This document shows, one piece after another, positions 8,601-17,380 of a DNA stretch of 64,000 nt. Each line of letters opens with the position of its first letter. The stretch's first letter is position 1. A program made the position numbers and the translations under genes. The notes beneath the pieces are model-generated. The model saw only the letters and a list, made by a program, of their open reading frames with translations, was not told the DNA's origin and did not search any database. The DNA lies in assembly GCF_016522065.1 (NCBI RefSeq), contig NZ_JAEHFV010000006.1, forward strand, positions 124,001-188,000, read 5' to 3'. This DNA comes from Flavobacterium agrisoli (lineage in GTDB: Bacteria; Bacteroidota; Bacteroidia; Flavobacteriales; Flavobacteriaceae).

Positions 8601-9467
8601 ATGAGTATTATTGATGATTTGAAATTGCAATATAAATTGGGAGGCATTGCGCAACGCATGATTTATTGGAATGTTGGCTGCTTTTTGGTTTCGTTGGTTT
8701 TTTTCTATCAATTTTCAACTGGACTTTTCAGCTTACCTTCTTGGTTGGCTTTGTCTTCAAATCCTTCCGACTTCCTTTTTTACCCATGGACATTTTTAAC
8801 TTATGCCTTTCTGCACGACGGATTTTTGCATTTGTTTTTTAATATGATTGTCCTCAATTTTTCAAGTTATCTTTTCTTAACATTCTTTACTCAAAAACAA
8901 TATTTAGGCTTGTATTTATTAAGTGCCGTTTTTGCTGGATTGTTTTATGCGGCTACTTTTTATTTTTTGGGTTATCAAGCTTCAATTGTAGGGGCCTCTG
9001 CGGCAATTATGGCTTTGTTGGTAGCCGTGACCACTTATCAGCCGCTTATGCAAGTTAGATTGATGTTGATAGGGAATGTGAAATTATGGCATGTTACCGC
9101 TGTTATTCTACTTTTGGATTTGATGCAATTTCAGCTGAGTAATATGGGCGGTCACGTTTCGCATTTAGCAGGCGCTTTTTTTGGGTTTTTATATATAAAA
9201 TTATTGCAAAATGGCACCGATTTAAGCATAATCGTAACTAAGATTATTGATTTTTTTGCAAACTTATTCAATAGAAAACCCAAAACACCTTTTCAAAAAG
9301 TCCACAAAAATTACAAAGCACAACCTAACCCCAAGACGACTTCTCGAATTGTTACCCGAGACAAAACACAACAGCAAATTGATGAAATATTAGATAAAAT
9401 CAGCCAGTCGGGTTACGATTGTTTGACTAAAGAGGAAAAGGAATTTTTATTTAAAGCCGGAAAGTAA
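8601..9467 (+). CDS. rhomboid family protein with cytoplasmic C-terminal tail
   Basis: A 288-residue second rhomboid with six hydrophobic segments, followed by a soluble, basic tail of about 85 residues ending in a conserved-looking KISQSGYDCLTKEEKEFLFKAGK helix pair, as found on flavobacterial rhomboids. The serine motif reads IVGASAAIMALL, so the Gly that usually follows the Ser (GxSG) is Ala; the histidine motif HVSHLAGAFFGF is intact. FLHDGFLHLFFNMIVLNF supplies the L1/TM2 signature. It is probably an active protease, but the GxSA variant makes this less certain than for its neighbour. It lies in the mutL-rhomboid-rhomboid-EEP transcription unit. Confidence 0.88.
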   Translation: MSIIDDLKLQYKLGGIAQRMIYWNVGCFLVSLVFFYQFSTGLFSLPSWLALSSNPSDFLFYPWTFLTYAFLHDGFLHLFFNMIVLNFSSYLFLTFFTQKQYLGLYLLSAVFAGLFYAATFYFLGYQASIVGASAAIMALLVAVTTYQPLMQVRLMLIGNVKLWHVTAVILLLDLMQFQLSNMGGHVSHLAGAFFGFLYIKLLQNGTDLSIIVTKIIDFFANLFNRKPKTPFQKVHKNYKAQPNPKTTSRIVTRDKTQQQIDEILDKISQSGYDCLTKEEKEFLFKAGK

Positions 9468-9483
9468 ACTTTAAAATTACGTA

Positions 9484-10530
9484 ATGAAAAACCTTTCTTG
9501 GTTCAATAAAATCATGTTTTTTCTGAATATAGTGTTAACTGTACTCACTTTTACGGCCTATATTCTTCCTTTTTTAGCGCCTCGGGTTTTTCCGTTGTTA
9601 TCCGTTTTTACGCTTTTCATGCCGTTATTTTTTGTTTTAAATGGCTTATTTTTTATTTATTGGGGTTTGCAACTAAAAAAACGAATGATTCTTTCCGGTT
9701 TGGTGTTGCTTATGGGAATTACATTCATTAATAAGTTTTATAAATTTTCGGCTCCTGAGTTTCATCCAGATGATAAGGATTTTACTGTAATGAGTTATAA
9801 CGTAAGACTATTAAATGTATTCAAATGGGTGCCGAGAGATGATATACCGGAGAATATTTTGAATTTTATCAACGAAAAAAATCCAGATATTTTATGTATT
9901 CAAGAATATTCGAATTCGGGTAATATTGATTTGAAAGTATACCCACACCGTTATATTTTGATGGAAGGCAATAAAATTAAAACGGGTCAAGCTATTTTTT
10001 CTAAATATCCCATTTTATATCAGGGTAATATCGCTTTTCCGAATTCCAATAATAATGTGATTTATGCCGATATTAAAAGAGGAAAAGAAATTATTCGCGT
10101 ATACAACATGCATTTACAGTCGATCAAAATTTCTCCTGATGTTAACGAAATTTCCGAAAATATCGATGTGATTGATCAAAAAAAATCAAATAAGTTGCTT
10201 AGCCGTATTGGGAAAGCTTTTATGCAACAACAGCAACAAGCCGAGATTTTTAAAGAGCATAAAAAAGAATGCAAATACAAAACGATTATTTGTGGCGACA
10301 TGAACAATAGTCCATTTTCGTATGTATACCGAAATATTAAAGGCGGTTTGAAAGATAGTTTTGAAGAGGCCGGAATTGGTTTTGGTGCCACCTATAAATT
10401 CCGTTATTATCCAGCCCGTATCGATTATATTTTTGTAGATAATAGTATGAAAGTGAAACAATTTGAGAGCTTCTCAGATTTTGAAAATTCTGATCATTTT
10501 CCCATTTTGGCTACACTTTCAATGGATTAG
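9484..10530 (+). CDS. membrane-anchored endonuclease/exonuclease/phosphatase family protein
   Basis: A 348-residue protein with about three N-terminal membrane helices (residues 10-85) and an EEP-fold domain from about residue 100. Metal and catalytic motifs are in order: MSYNVRLLN, PDILCIQEYSN with the metal-binding Glu, VYNMHLQS with His, CGDMNNSPFS, RIDYIFVD and the terminal SDHFPILATL with Asp-His. Family members hydrolyse phosphodiesters or phosphomonoesters in nucleic acids, lipids or sugars; the substrate here is unknown. The gene starts 16 bases after the second rhomboid and ends immediately against the convergent WbqC gene with no intervening base. Confidence 0.88.
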   Translation: MKNLSWFNKIMFFLNIVLTVLTFTAYILPFLAPRVFPLLSVFTLFMPLFFVLNGLFFIYWGLQLKKRMILSGLVLLMGITFINKFYKFSAPEFHPDDKDFTVMSYNVRLLNVFKWVPRDDIPENILNFINEKNPDILCIQEYSNSGNIDLKVYPHRYILMEGNKIKTGQAIFSKYPILYQGNIAFPNSNNNVIYADIKRGKEIIRVYNMHLQSIKISPDVNEISENIDVIDQKKSNKLLSRIGKAFMQQQQQAEIFKEHKKECKYKTIICGDMNNSPFSYVYRNIKGGLKDSFEEAGIGFGATYKFRYYPARIDYIFVDNSMKVKQFESFSDFENSDHFPILATLSMD

Positions 10531-11148
10531 TTACGATTGTAAAGGCTGTGTTTTTAGGTATTCGGCAGCAAATTTTCCTTCATTAAATAATAAATCCAAT
10601 ACGCTCAAATTATTGATAAAACCATGTTTGTCATCAAAAACTTGGGTGTACGGTTGAAATTGATTTGGGTCTTTTTTTCCGTTCGCTAACTGTCGAAAAT
10701 CGGTCAAACCCGGAACTTCTTTAAAATATTCCGTTGTGGTGGAGTATTCAATTTTCATACGAAGGCATTGGCTTACAATTTCGAAAACTTCCCAATTTAA
10801 ATCCATCAAAAAAGTATGTTTTTTCTCGAAAATGGGATAAATATCGTCTTCAAAATATTCAAAAAAAGGAGAACTACGATAGGCGGCTTCTAGGGATTTA
10901 AAATGTTGTTTTTGCCAATCAAATTCGGTTTCAATTCGGATATCCTTCGTTTTTTGATGACTGTCTTTCGAGTGTTTAACGGGTATGTTTAAAAGCTGGA
11001 TTCCATTTGGACTATAAATATACGTTCGGTTACGGTTGGTTTGTTTTTGAAAATTATCTTCAATCTCAAAAGTGACTGTTTCTGATTGTGCCATTACAGC
11101 AAAATGGCTTATAGAAGGGAAATAGGTTGGAAGTAGTAAAGAGTTCAT
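10531..11148 (-). CDS. WbqC family protein
   Basis: A 205-residue protein of the WbqC/WbqC-like family, often found near polysaccharide loci and of uncertain enzymatic role. The opening LLPTYFPSISHFAVMAQSE, the QKQTNRNRTYIYSPNGIQLLNIPVK segment and YRSSPFFEYFEDDI are its family hallmarks. It is the last gene in the flavobacterial series parA-parB-DUF5683-dapB-lepB-wbqC and abuts the convergent EEP gene. A 100-base gap with an inverted repeat separates it from lepB. Confidence 0.85.
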   Translation of the reverse strand: MNSLLLPTYFPSISHFAVMAQSETVTFEIEDNFQKQTNRNRTYIYSPNGIQLLNIPVKHSKDSHQKTKDIRIETEFDWQKQHFKSLEAAYRSSPFFEYFEDDIYPIFEKKHTFLMDLNWEVFEIVSQCLRMKIEYSTTTEYFKEVPGLTDFRQLANGKKDPNQFQPYTQVFDDKHGFINNLSVLDLLFNEGKFAAEYLKTQPLQS

Positions 11149-11152
11149 TTCT

Positions 11153-11236
11153 TAAGTCTAAAGTTTTTAAAATCCAATAGTCTAAAGTCGGCAGCTAATT
11201 TTTTGAATTTGCTTTATGACTTCAGACCATTGGACT
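11153..11236. repeat. AT-rich intergenic inverted repeat (AAAGTC type)
   Basis: Arms CCAATAGTCTAAAGTC (11174-11189) and GACTTCAGACCATTGG (11218-11233) pair at 14 of 16 positions. The wording resembles the element at 31941-32013 (GTCAAAAGT and its complement). It lies between lepB and the WbqC gene, where it could act as an mRNA-stabilising or terminating hairpin. Confidence 0.6.
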
Positions 11237-11248
11237 TTGAACGGTATT

Positions 11249-12802
11249 TTATGCTTTGTTTTCTTTTCTTTTTTTCCAGAAATAATCACCGACAAAAAAG
11301 AGTACCAATACTAATAAGAAATATTGAAAATATGATTGTGGCTGACCTTCGCCATCAACTGTTGTAAACACACGATTCCAGCGAATTTTGTTTAATCCTT
11401 TTCCGTTTGTGTCCCAACTCATCCAAATAAAAACAGGTTTTCCGACGATGTGATTTTCAGGGACATAACCCCAATAACGGCTGTCTTCGGAGTTGTGACG
11501 GTTGTCTCCCATCATCCAATAGTAGTTTTGTTTGAAAGTATAGGTTTTTGCCACGGCACCGTTAATACGAATTTCATTTCCGTTTACTTTCAAGTCGTTA
11601 CCTTCATAATCACTTATGATTTCTTTGTAATAAGGCAAGCTTTCGGTGTTAAGAGCGACCGTTTTTCCAGCTTCGGGAATGTATATTGGCCCCATGTTGT
11701 CAGCATTTCCTTTTCCGTTGTGAGGAAAAATACTAGGGTCATCACCTTTTGTAATCATTCTGGTTACGGCTGTAATTCCAGGTGTGTTTTTAAGCCTTTC
11801 GGCGCTAGCAGCTGTAAGAGCACTAAAAATGATAGTATCTCTTGTGGCGCTGTTTTTAAATCCAGCTGCATCTGTTATATCTAATTCTCGCAATAAATAT
11901 TCAAAATCGATAGGAGTTTTACCATCTAAAGCCACTTCATACGAGTATTGCGGTTTGGCTCTTTCGGGCATTACCAATTTTTTTCCGTTGATGTAAACAT
12001 AGCCGTCTTTGATAGCCAAACTATCGCCAGGAATACCAACACAACGTTTCACGTAATTTGACTTCTTATCGATAGGCTTGTCGGCTCTACGACCTGATCG
12101 GTCGAAAAATTTGTAGACCGTATCCATTGGCCAGTTGAAAACCACAATATCCGTACGCTGAATTTTTTCCAAAGCAGGTAATCTGAAATAAGGTAGTTGC
12201 GGCCATTTTTCGTATGATTTTTGTTTGATAAACGGAATCGAATCATGTACCATCGGTAAAGCTACGGTGGTCATAGGAACACGGGGTCCGTAATTGACTT
12301 TACTCACAAATAAAAAGTCGCCAATTAAAAGTGATTTCTCTAACGATGAAGTCGGAATAGTGTAGGGTTGTACCACATAAGTATGTACCAAAGTAGCGAC
12401 AATTATGGCAAAAAGCAAAGAACTAATAGTGTCTGAAGCCTTGTCTTTTGTCGTAAGTTTGCGGTCTTTTTGGTATTCTAATTTTTGAGTGTAATTAACG
12501 TAATAAATGTAGAGTCCTAAAGTTACAATACCTAAAACAGTATCTAAGGTGCTTTTTTTGCCAAAAGAGCGTAACGTTTCTACCCAAATTACAGGGAACA
12601 TAATTAAGTTGATTATGGGAATAAACAACAAAATAGTCCACCAAGTTGGGCGACCTATAATTTTCATTAATACGATGGCATTGTATACCGGTACTGCTGC
12701 TTGCCAGCTTTTTTTTCCGGCCGCTTCATAAAGTTTCCATGTTCCTAAGAAGTGAATTACTTGTACCGCTAAGAAAAACACAAACCATAAATAAAGTGTC
12801 AT
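11249..12802 (-). CDS. lepB: signal peptidase I
   Basis: A 517-residue type I signal peptidase, which removes signal peptides from exported proteins. It is much longer than E. coli LepB, as is normal in Flavobacteriaceae: an N-terminal membrane region of about three helices (residues 1-105) precedes the catalytic part. The catalytic Ser is in VVQPYTIPTSSLEKSLLIGD (Ser153 aligns with the catalytic serine), the catalytic Lys in NYVKRCVGIPGDSL, and box E is GDNRHNSEDSRYWGYVP. An insertion of about 150 residues separates the Lys region from box E. A further hydrophobic segment closes the C-terminus (YFLLVLVLFFVGDYFW). It is downstream of dapB. Confidence 0.95.
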   Translation of the reverse strand: MTLYLWFVFFLAVQVIHFLGTWKLYEAAGKKSWQAAVPVYNAIVLMKIIGRPTWWTILLFIPIINLIMFPVIWVETLRSFGKKSTLDTVLGIVTLGLYIYYVNYTQKLEYQKDRKLTTKDKASDTISSLLFAIIVATLVHTYVVQPYTIPTSSLEKSLLIGDFLFVSKVNYGPRVPMTTVALPMVHDSIPFIKQKSYEKWPQLPYFRLPALEKIQRTDIVVFNWPMDTVYKFFDRSGRRADKPIDKKSNYVKRCVGIPGDSLAIKDGYVYINGKKLVMPERAKPQYSYEVALDGKTPIDFEYLLRELDITDAAGFKNSATRDTIIFSALTAASAERLKNTPGITAVTRMITKGDDPSIFPHNGKGNADNMGPIYIPEAGKTVALNTESLPYYKEIISDYEGNDLKVNGNEIRINGAVAKTYTFKQNYYWMMGDNRHNSEDSRYWGYVPENHIVGKPVFIWMSWDTNGKGLNKIRWNRVFTTVDGEGQPQSYFQYFLLVLVLFFVGDYFWKKRKENKA

Positions 12803-12853
12803 AATTGTCTTGTTTAAAGTGTTGAAAAAGAATGGTGACTTCTAATTTCGAAA

Positions 12854-13555
12854 TTAGTTGATATTCAAAACATCTTTCATGGTAAAAATACCTTGTTTTC
12901 CAGCCAACCATTCGGCTGCAATGACAGCTCCTAAAGCAAAACCTTCGCGATTGTGTGCAGTGTGTTTGATTTCGATTGTGTCTACTTCTGATTGATAGGT
13001 AACTGTATGAGTACCGGGTACTTCTCCTTCACGAATGGCTTCGATGTGAATTTCGTTTGCTTGCGGATTTTCTAAAGTCCAGTTGGCATAGTGGCTGTTT
13101 TCGATAACACCTTTAGCTAAAGAAATGGCAGTTCCGCTAGGCGCATCCAATTTATGAATATGATGAATTTCTTCCATGCTCACTTTATAGGTATCCAAAG
13201 TGGCCATCATTTTTGCTAAATATTCGTTTAAGCCAAAAAAGATGTTCACTCCTAAACTAAAATTGGATGTAGATATAAAGCCTCCTTTTTTTTCGTTGCA
13301 AAGCGCAATCATATTATCGTAATCGGCTAACCAACCTGTAGTTCCCGACACTACAGGGATACCCGTATTAAAACAAGCGGAAATATTAGGAACCGCAGCT
13401 GTTGGAACACTAAAATCGATAGCAACATCGGCATTTTCTAGTCCGTCATAAGTGTTAAATTCATCTTTTTTTAAGACAATTTCATGTCCTCTTTCTAAAG
13501 CAATTCTTTCGATTACCTTACCCATTTTTCCGTATCCTAAAAGTGCAATTTTCAT
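12854..13555 (-). CDS. dapB: 4-hydroxy-tetrahydrodipicolinate reductase
   Basis: DapB reduces the product of DapA with NAD(P)H on the way to meso-diaminopimelate and lysine. The 233-residue protein opens with the nucleotide-binding loop ALLGYGKMGKVIE, has DFSVPTA and VSGTTGW segments, and carries the catalytic signature EIHHIHKLDAPSGTA with the His and Lys pair. It is shorter than the E. coli enzyme (273), which is usual in Bacteroidota. It lies between DUF5683 and lepB on the same strand, in the conserved flavobacterial order. Confidence 0.95.
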   Translation of the reverse strand: MKIALLGYGKMGKVIERIALERGHEIVLKKDEFNTYDGLENADVAIDFSVPTAAVPNISACFNTGIPVVSGTTGWLADYDNMIALCNEKKGGFISTSNFSLGVNIFFGLNEYLAKMMATLDTYKVSMEEIHHIHKLDAPSGTAISLAKGVIENSHYANWTLENPQANEIHIEAIREGEVPGTHTVTYQSEVDTIEIKHTAHNREGFALGAVIAAEWLAGKQGIFTMKDVLNIN

Positions 13556-13594
13556 CAGTATGTATTTTATCTTTTGTAAAAACGTAAGTTGTTT

Positions 13595-14155
13595 TTAAAA
13601 GTTGTAATTAAAAGTTAGTGCCACATTGGGCTTAAATGTTACATCATTGGTGTAAACATTTGGTTTAAAAGACAAACGGTCGTTTACGTTGAATTGTATT
13701 AAAGCCGCATCAACATTGGCATCGATGATGTTTAAAACATAAAAACCAACTACAAAAAGAGCTGAAAGATCTCGGTTGCGTTGGTAAAATTTTTGAGCCG
13801 CAATTAAACGGTCATCGTCAAGATATTCAAAATCATCATCGTTGTAGCCTTCTAACCTCCGTTTGTAGGCGTCTCGTACGTCGTGGTATTTTTTATTGTT
13901 GTCGATATAAAAATACATGCTCGTTCCGATAGCCCCGTAAACAAGCGGAATTTTCCAGTATTTTTTATTGTACGCCTGACCGAGACCGGGCAAAATAGCC
14001 GAGTAAAAAGCTGCTTTTGCTGGTGTTAACGGGTCAATGTCCAGTCTGGGAAGGCTGTCTTCTGCTACCGAAATACTGTCTTTTTTGGTTTGAGCAAAAA
14101 GAGAGCCGTTCGTAATACCGATTAAAAAAATAGTTATGAATGCAAATTTGTACAC
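13595..14155 (-). CDS. DUF5683 domain-containing protein
   Basis: A 186-residue protein with a signal peptide cleaved near LFAQ-TKK. The DUF5683 core reads LTPAKAAFYSAILPGLGQAYNKKYWKIP followed by a membrane-like stretch LVYGAIGTSMYFYI and another hydrophobic segment, FVVGFYVLNIIDANVDA. The ending TFNYNF resembles a beta-strand terminating in Phe, as in outer-membrane proteins. Its role is unknown. Its start overlaps the parB stop by one base, so the two are coupled, and it keeps the fixed position between parB and dapB seen in Flavobacteriaceae. Confidence 0.87.
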   Translation of the reverse strand: MYKFAFITIFLIGITNGSLFAQTKKDSISVAEDSLPRLDIDPLTPAKAAFYSAILPGLGQAYNKKYWKIPLVYGAIGTSMYFYIDNNKKYHDVRDAYKRRLEGYNDDDFEYLDDDRLIAAQKFYQRNRDLSALFVVGFYVLNIIDANVDAALIQFNVNDRLSFKPNVYTNDVTFKPNVALTFNYNF

Positions 14156-15057
14156 TACCCGTTAATTAATTTCATTAATCGGCTAAAATCTTCTTCCGAA
14201 TGAAACGGAATGGTGATTTTTCCTTTTCCATTTCCGGCTACTTTCACATCAACTTTAGTCCCAAAATAATCGTTTAGGGTGTTTTTTTGTGTTTCTTTTA
14301 CCACAAAAGAACTAGTTGGCTTGGCTTTTCCTTCTGGTTTTGGCTTTAGACTTTCTTGGTAGTTTTTAACCAAAGTTTCTGTTTCACGAACCGATAAATT
14401 TTGGCTTACAATTTTTTGGTAGATATCTGTTTGCGCATCTAAGTCTTCAATGTTGATGATAGCGCGCCCGTGTCCCATAGAAATAAAACCATCTCTAATT
14501 CCGGTTTGAATAATCGGATCCAATTTTAACAAACGCAAATAATTGGCAATGGTCGAGCGTTTTTTACCGACACGTTCGCTCATTTGTTCCTGTGTCAATT
14601 GAATTTCATCCATCAAACGTTGATACGAAAGCGCAATTTCAATTGGGTCTAAATCATGACGTTGAATATTTTCTACCAAAGCCATAACCAACGATTCGTT
14701 ATCGTTAGCTATTCGGATGTAAGCAGGAACCGTTTGTAATCCCACTAATTTAGAAGCACGCAAACGACGCTCTCCCGAAATTAATTGGTATTTGTTGAAA
14801 TCTAATTTACGTACAGTAATGGGTTGAATTACACCTAATTCTTTAATAGAAGTGGCTAATTCACGCAACGATTCTTCGTTGAAATTGCTTCTAGGCTGAA
14901 ACGGATTTATTTCTATAGCACTAATTTCAAGCTCAATAATATTTCCTACTACTTTATCTGCATTTTTATCCTCAACCGATTTGATGTCGTTTTCTGGATC
15001 TTTTAATAATGCCGACAAACCTCTTCCTAATGCTTGTTTTTTAATTGCTTTTGTCAT
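14155..15057 (-). CDS. parB: chromosome partitioning protein ParB
   Basis: A 300-residue ParB, the centromere-binding CTPase of chromosome segregation. Visible parts are the N-terminal KKQALGRGLSALL, the ParB/Srx segment EINPFQPRSNFNEESLRELATSI, the GERRLRASKL CTP-binding motif, ENIQRHDLDPIE, and the HTH region QEQMSERVGKKRSTIANYLRLL. The C-terminal 60 residues form the dimerisation domain. It follows parA by 5 bases. No parS-like palindrome was found inside the window. Confidence 0.96.
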   Translation of the reverse strand: MTKAIKKQALGRGLSALLKDPENDIKSVEDKNADKVVGNIIELEISAIEINPFQPRSNFNEESLRELATSIKELGVIQPITVRKLDFNKYQLISGERRLRASKLVGLQTVPAYIRIANDNESLVMALVENIQRHDLDPIEIALSYQRLMDEIQLTQEQMSERVGKKRSTIANYLRLLKLDPIIQTGIRDGFISMGHGRAIINIEDLDAQTDIYQKIVSQNLSVRETETLVKNYQESLKPKPEGKAKPTSSFVVKETQKNTLNDYFGTKVDVKVAGNGKGKITIPFHSEEDFSRLMKLING

Positions 15058-15062
15058 AAAAA

Positions 15063-15830
15063 CTAATTGCTGTTTTTCTTTATAATTTCTTGTGCTAAGT
15101 GAATGTAATTAACGGCTCCTTTGCTGGTAGCATCATAATTAATAATGCTTTCGCCAAAACTAGGGGCTTCACTTAATTTTACATTTCGCTGAATTACGGT
15201 TTCAAAAACCATATCATTAAAATGTTTTTGAACTTCCTCAACTACTTGATTGGATAAACGAAGTCTCGAATCGTACATCGTTAATAATAATCCTTCGATA
15301 TCGAGTTCTGGATTGTGTATTTTTTGTATGCTTTTTATAGTATTTAGCAATTTGCCTAAACCCTCTAATGCAAAATATTCACATTGAATAGGAATTACCA
15401 CCGAGTCGGCGGCCGTTAAGGCATTTAAGGTAAGTAAACCTAATGAAGGCGCGCAATCAATAATGATAAAGTCGTATTCTTCTTTTACGCTTTCTAACGC
15501 TTTTTTTAGCATGTACTCGCGGTTTTCTTTGTCGACCAATTCTATTTCGATAGCAACCAAATCGATATGCGCCGGAATTACATCAACATTTGGAGCTGTG
15601 CAAGGAAGAATAGTTTCTTTTGGGGTATGACTGTGTTCTAAAATTTGATAAGTACCAATTTCGACACTTTCTACATCAATCCCGAGGCCAGAGGTGGCAT
15701 TTGCCTGAGGATCAGCGTCAATTAAAAGTACTTTTTTTTCTAGAACACCTAGAGAAGCGGCCAGATTTACTGATGTTGTCGTTTTTCCAACGCCTCCTTT
15801 TTGATTAGCAATAGCAATGATTTTGCCCAT
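15063..15830 (-). CDS. parA: chromosome partitioning ATPase ParA
   Basis: ParA/Soj is the Walker-type ATPase that works with ParB. The frame is open 11 codons further upstream, but the start at 15830 gives MGKIIAIANQKGGVGKTT, with the deviant Walker A motif at the usual distance from the N-terminus, so that start is preferred (255 residues). Other motifs are LLIDADPQANAT and IIIDCAPSLGLLTLNAL. It is the first gene of the parA-parB-DUF5683-dapB-lepB-wbqC series. The 273-base region upstream (15831-16103) shows no further gene. Confidence 0.96.
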   Translation of the reverse strand: MGKIIAIANQKGGVGKTTTSVNLAASLGVLEKKVLLIDADPQANATSGLGIDVESVEIGTYQILEHSHTPKETILPCTAPNVDVIPAHIDLVAIEIELVDKENREYMLKKALESVKEEYDFIIIDCAPSLGLLTLNALTAADSVVIPIQCEYFALEGLGKLLNTIKSIQKIHNPELDIEGLLLTMYDSRLRLSNQVVEEVQKHFNDMVFETVIQRNVKLSEAPSFGESIINYDATSKGAVNYIHLAQEIIKKNSN

Positions 15831-16103
15831 TTGTTTTCTTGATTTTGAACCGTAAAAATACAATTAATTATGGTTTTTGAAAATCTATTTTATAAACATT
15901 TGGGAAAGCCATTGTTTGATACGACTTAAGGCGATTGGAATGTTTTGATTTTGTAGTTTCTACTATTTATTTGATTTGTTTGGCCTCTTTAAAAGTGAAT
16001 TATTTACAATTTACTCTCGAATTAAGAAAAGCTTAATAGCCTTTTAACGGAAATCGAAAAAAAGATTGGGTAACTTTAAAATTCATAAAAAATTTAATAC
16101 AAA

Positions 16104-16889
16104 ATGAAAAATAAAGTAATGATTATAACCGGCGCAGCGATGGGTTTAGGTTATGCCGCTTCTGAAGAATTAGCAAAAAAAGGTGCTCATTTAGTTATGG
16201 TTGATTATAATGAGGAAAGTTTGAATAAAGCCGCAGCCGATATTCAAAAGCAATTTAGTGATGTTGAAATACTAACCGTGGTTGCCGATGTTTCGAATGA
16301 AAAAGCTGTAGAAAATTATGTGAATAAAGCCGTAGAAAAGTTTGGTAGAATTGATGGTTTGTATAATAATGCCGGAATTGAAGGTAAACAAGCTTCGATT
16401 ACAGAATACGATGTGTCGATTTTCAAAAAAGTGATCGATATTAATTTAATGGGTGTCTATTACGGATTGCGTTATGTGCTGCCTGTTATGCAAAAGCAAA
16501 ATTACGGCCGAATTGTAAATGTGGCTTCTGTTGGTGGTATTCGTGGAGTGCTCAATCAAATGCCTTATGTGGCTAGTAAACATGCTGTTTCGGGAATGAC
16601 TAAAAACGCTGCTTTGGAATATGGTAAATACGGAATTTTAACCAATGCTATTGCTCCCGGCGCTATTTTGACACCGATGGTTGCAGAGGCTTTTAAACAA
16701 GTAAATCCAGATAATCCAAAAGCTGCCGAAGAGCAATATGCCAAACACAATCCTACAAGAGCTCTGGGAAACCCGAAAGATGTGGCTAAATTAGTTGCTT
16801 TTTTAATTAGCGACGAAAATGGTTATGTAAGTGGTCAAACGATTGCAATTGATGGAGGCGAATCGAATATGTACGGGAATGCCGAATAA
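16104..16889 (+). CDS. SDR family oxidoreductase
   Basis: A 261-residue classical short-chain dehydrogenase/reductase. The cofactor loop is TGAAMGLGYA, followed by NNAGIEG, and the catalytic tetrad is carried by NVASVGGIRG and PYVASKHAV (Tyr-x3-Lys). The acidic residue in MVDYNEE at the end of beta-2 favours NAD(H). The C-terminal GYVSGQTIAIDGG is standard. The substrate cannot be assigned; sugar, hydroxy-acid or alcohol are all possible. It is monocistronic, with a terminator about 60 bases downstream, and is not next to pathway genes. Confidence 0.88.
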   Translation: MKNKVMIITGAAMGLGYAASEELAKKGAHLVMVDYNEESLNKAAADIQKQFSDVEILTVVADVSNEKAVENYVNKAVEKFGRIDGLYNNAGIEGKQASITEYDVSIFKKVIDINLMGVYYGLRYVLPVMQKQNYGRIVNVASVGGIRGVLNQMPYVASKHAVSGMTKNAALEYGKYGILTNAIAPGAILTPMVAEAFKQVNPDNPKAAEEQYAKHNPTRALGNPKDVAKLVAFLISDENGYVSGQTIAIDGGESNMYGNAE

Positions 16890-16946
16890 AAATAGTATTT
16901 TCTAAACTTTGATTTTAATTAAAAGTTGAAATCACTAGTTAGATTG

Positions 16947-16983
16947 AAAAACATTCAAGAAGTAACTTTTTGAATGTTTTTTT
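16947..16983 (+). terminator. rho-independent terminator after the SDR gene
   Basis: Arms AAAAACATTCAA and TTGAATGTTTTT with an approximately 12-base loop and a T-run. It follows the SDR stop by about 58 bases. Confidence 0.75.
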
Positions 16984-17148
16984 ATGTCGGTAAATAAGAT
17001 GTAATGTTTTTCTTTAGTATACGATGTTTTCTTGGTAGCAAGATTTGATTTTTTTGTCTTTCTGATTGCAATTGGTACACTAAAATTTTTTTATATTTTA
17101 GTTTTTTGCAAAAAAAAAAGTCTTTCCAAGTAAATGAAAAGACTTTGT

Positions 17149-17222
17149 CGGGGTGGCAGGATTCGAACCTGCGGCCTCCTGCTCCCAAAGCAGGCGCGAT
17201 AACCGGGCTACGCTACACCCCG
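17149..17222 (-). tRNA. tRNA-Pro (anticodon TGG)
   Basis: The minus strand folds into a full cloverleaf of 74 bases without encoded CCA. The acceptor arms are CGGGGTG and CACCCCG. The anticodon stem CCTGC/GCAGG encloses the loop TTTGGGA, giving anticodon TGG. The T arm contains GCAGGTTCGAATCCTGC. The TGG anticodon reads proline codons. Confidence 0.97.
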
Positions 17223-17323
17223 TTAGCGGGTGCAAATATAAAACTTATTTTTAGTTTACCAAAGCATATTTTTAAATAGAACCTTATTATTTTTAAATAA
17301 GTAAAAGTGATGTGTTTAACAGG

Positions 17324-17352
17324 TTGTTTTTTTATTAAAAAAACTACATTTG
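17324..17352 (+). promoter_or_regulatory. promoter of trxB
   Basis: TTG at 17324-17326 and TACATTTG at 17345-17352 are separated by 18 bases, matching the Bacteroidota -33/-7 consensus. The start codon follows 28 bases later. Confidence 0.7.
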
Positions 17353-17380
17353 TAACTCTAAAAAAAGAAAATATTATACT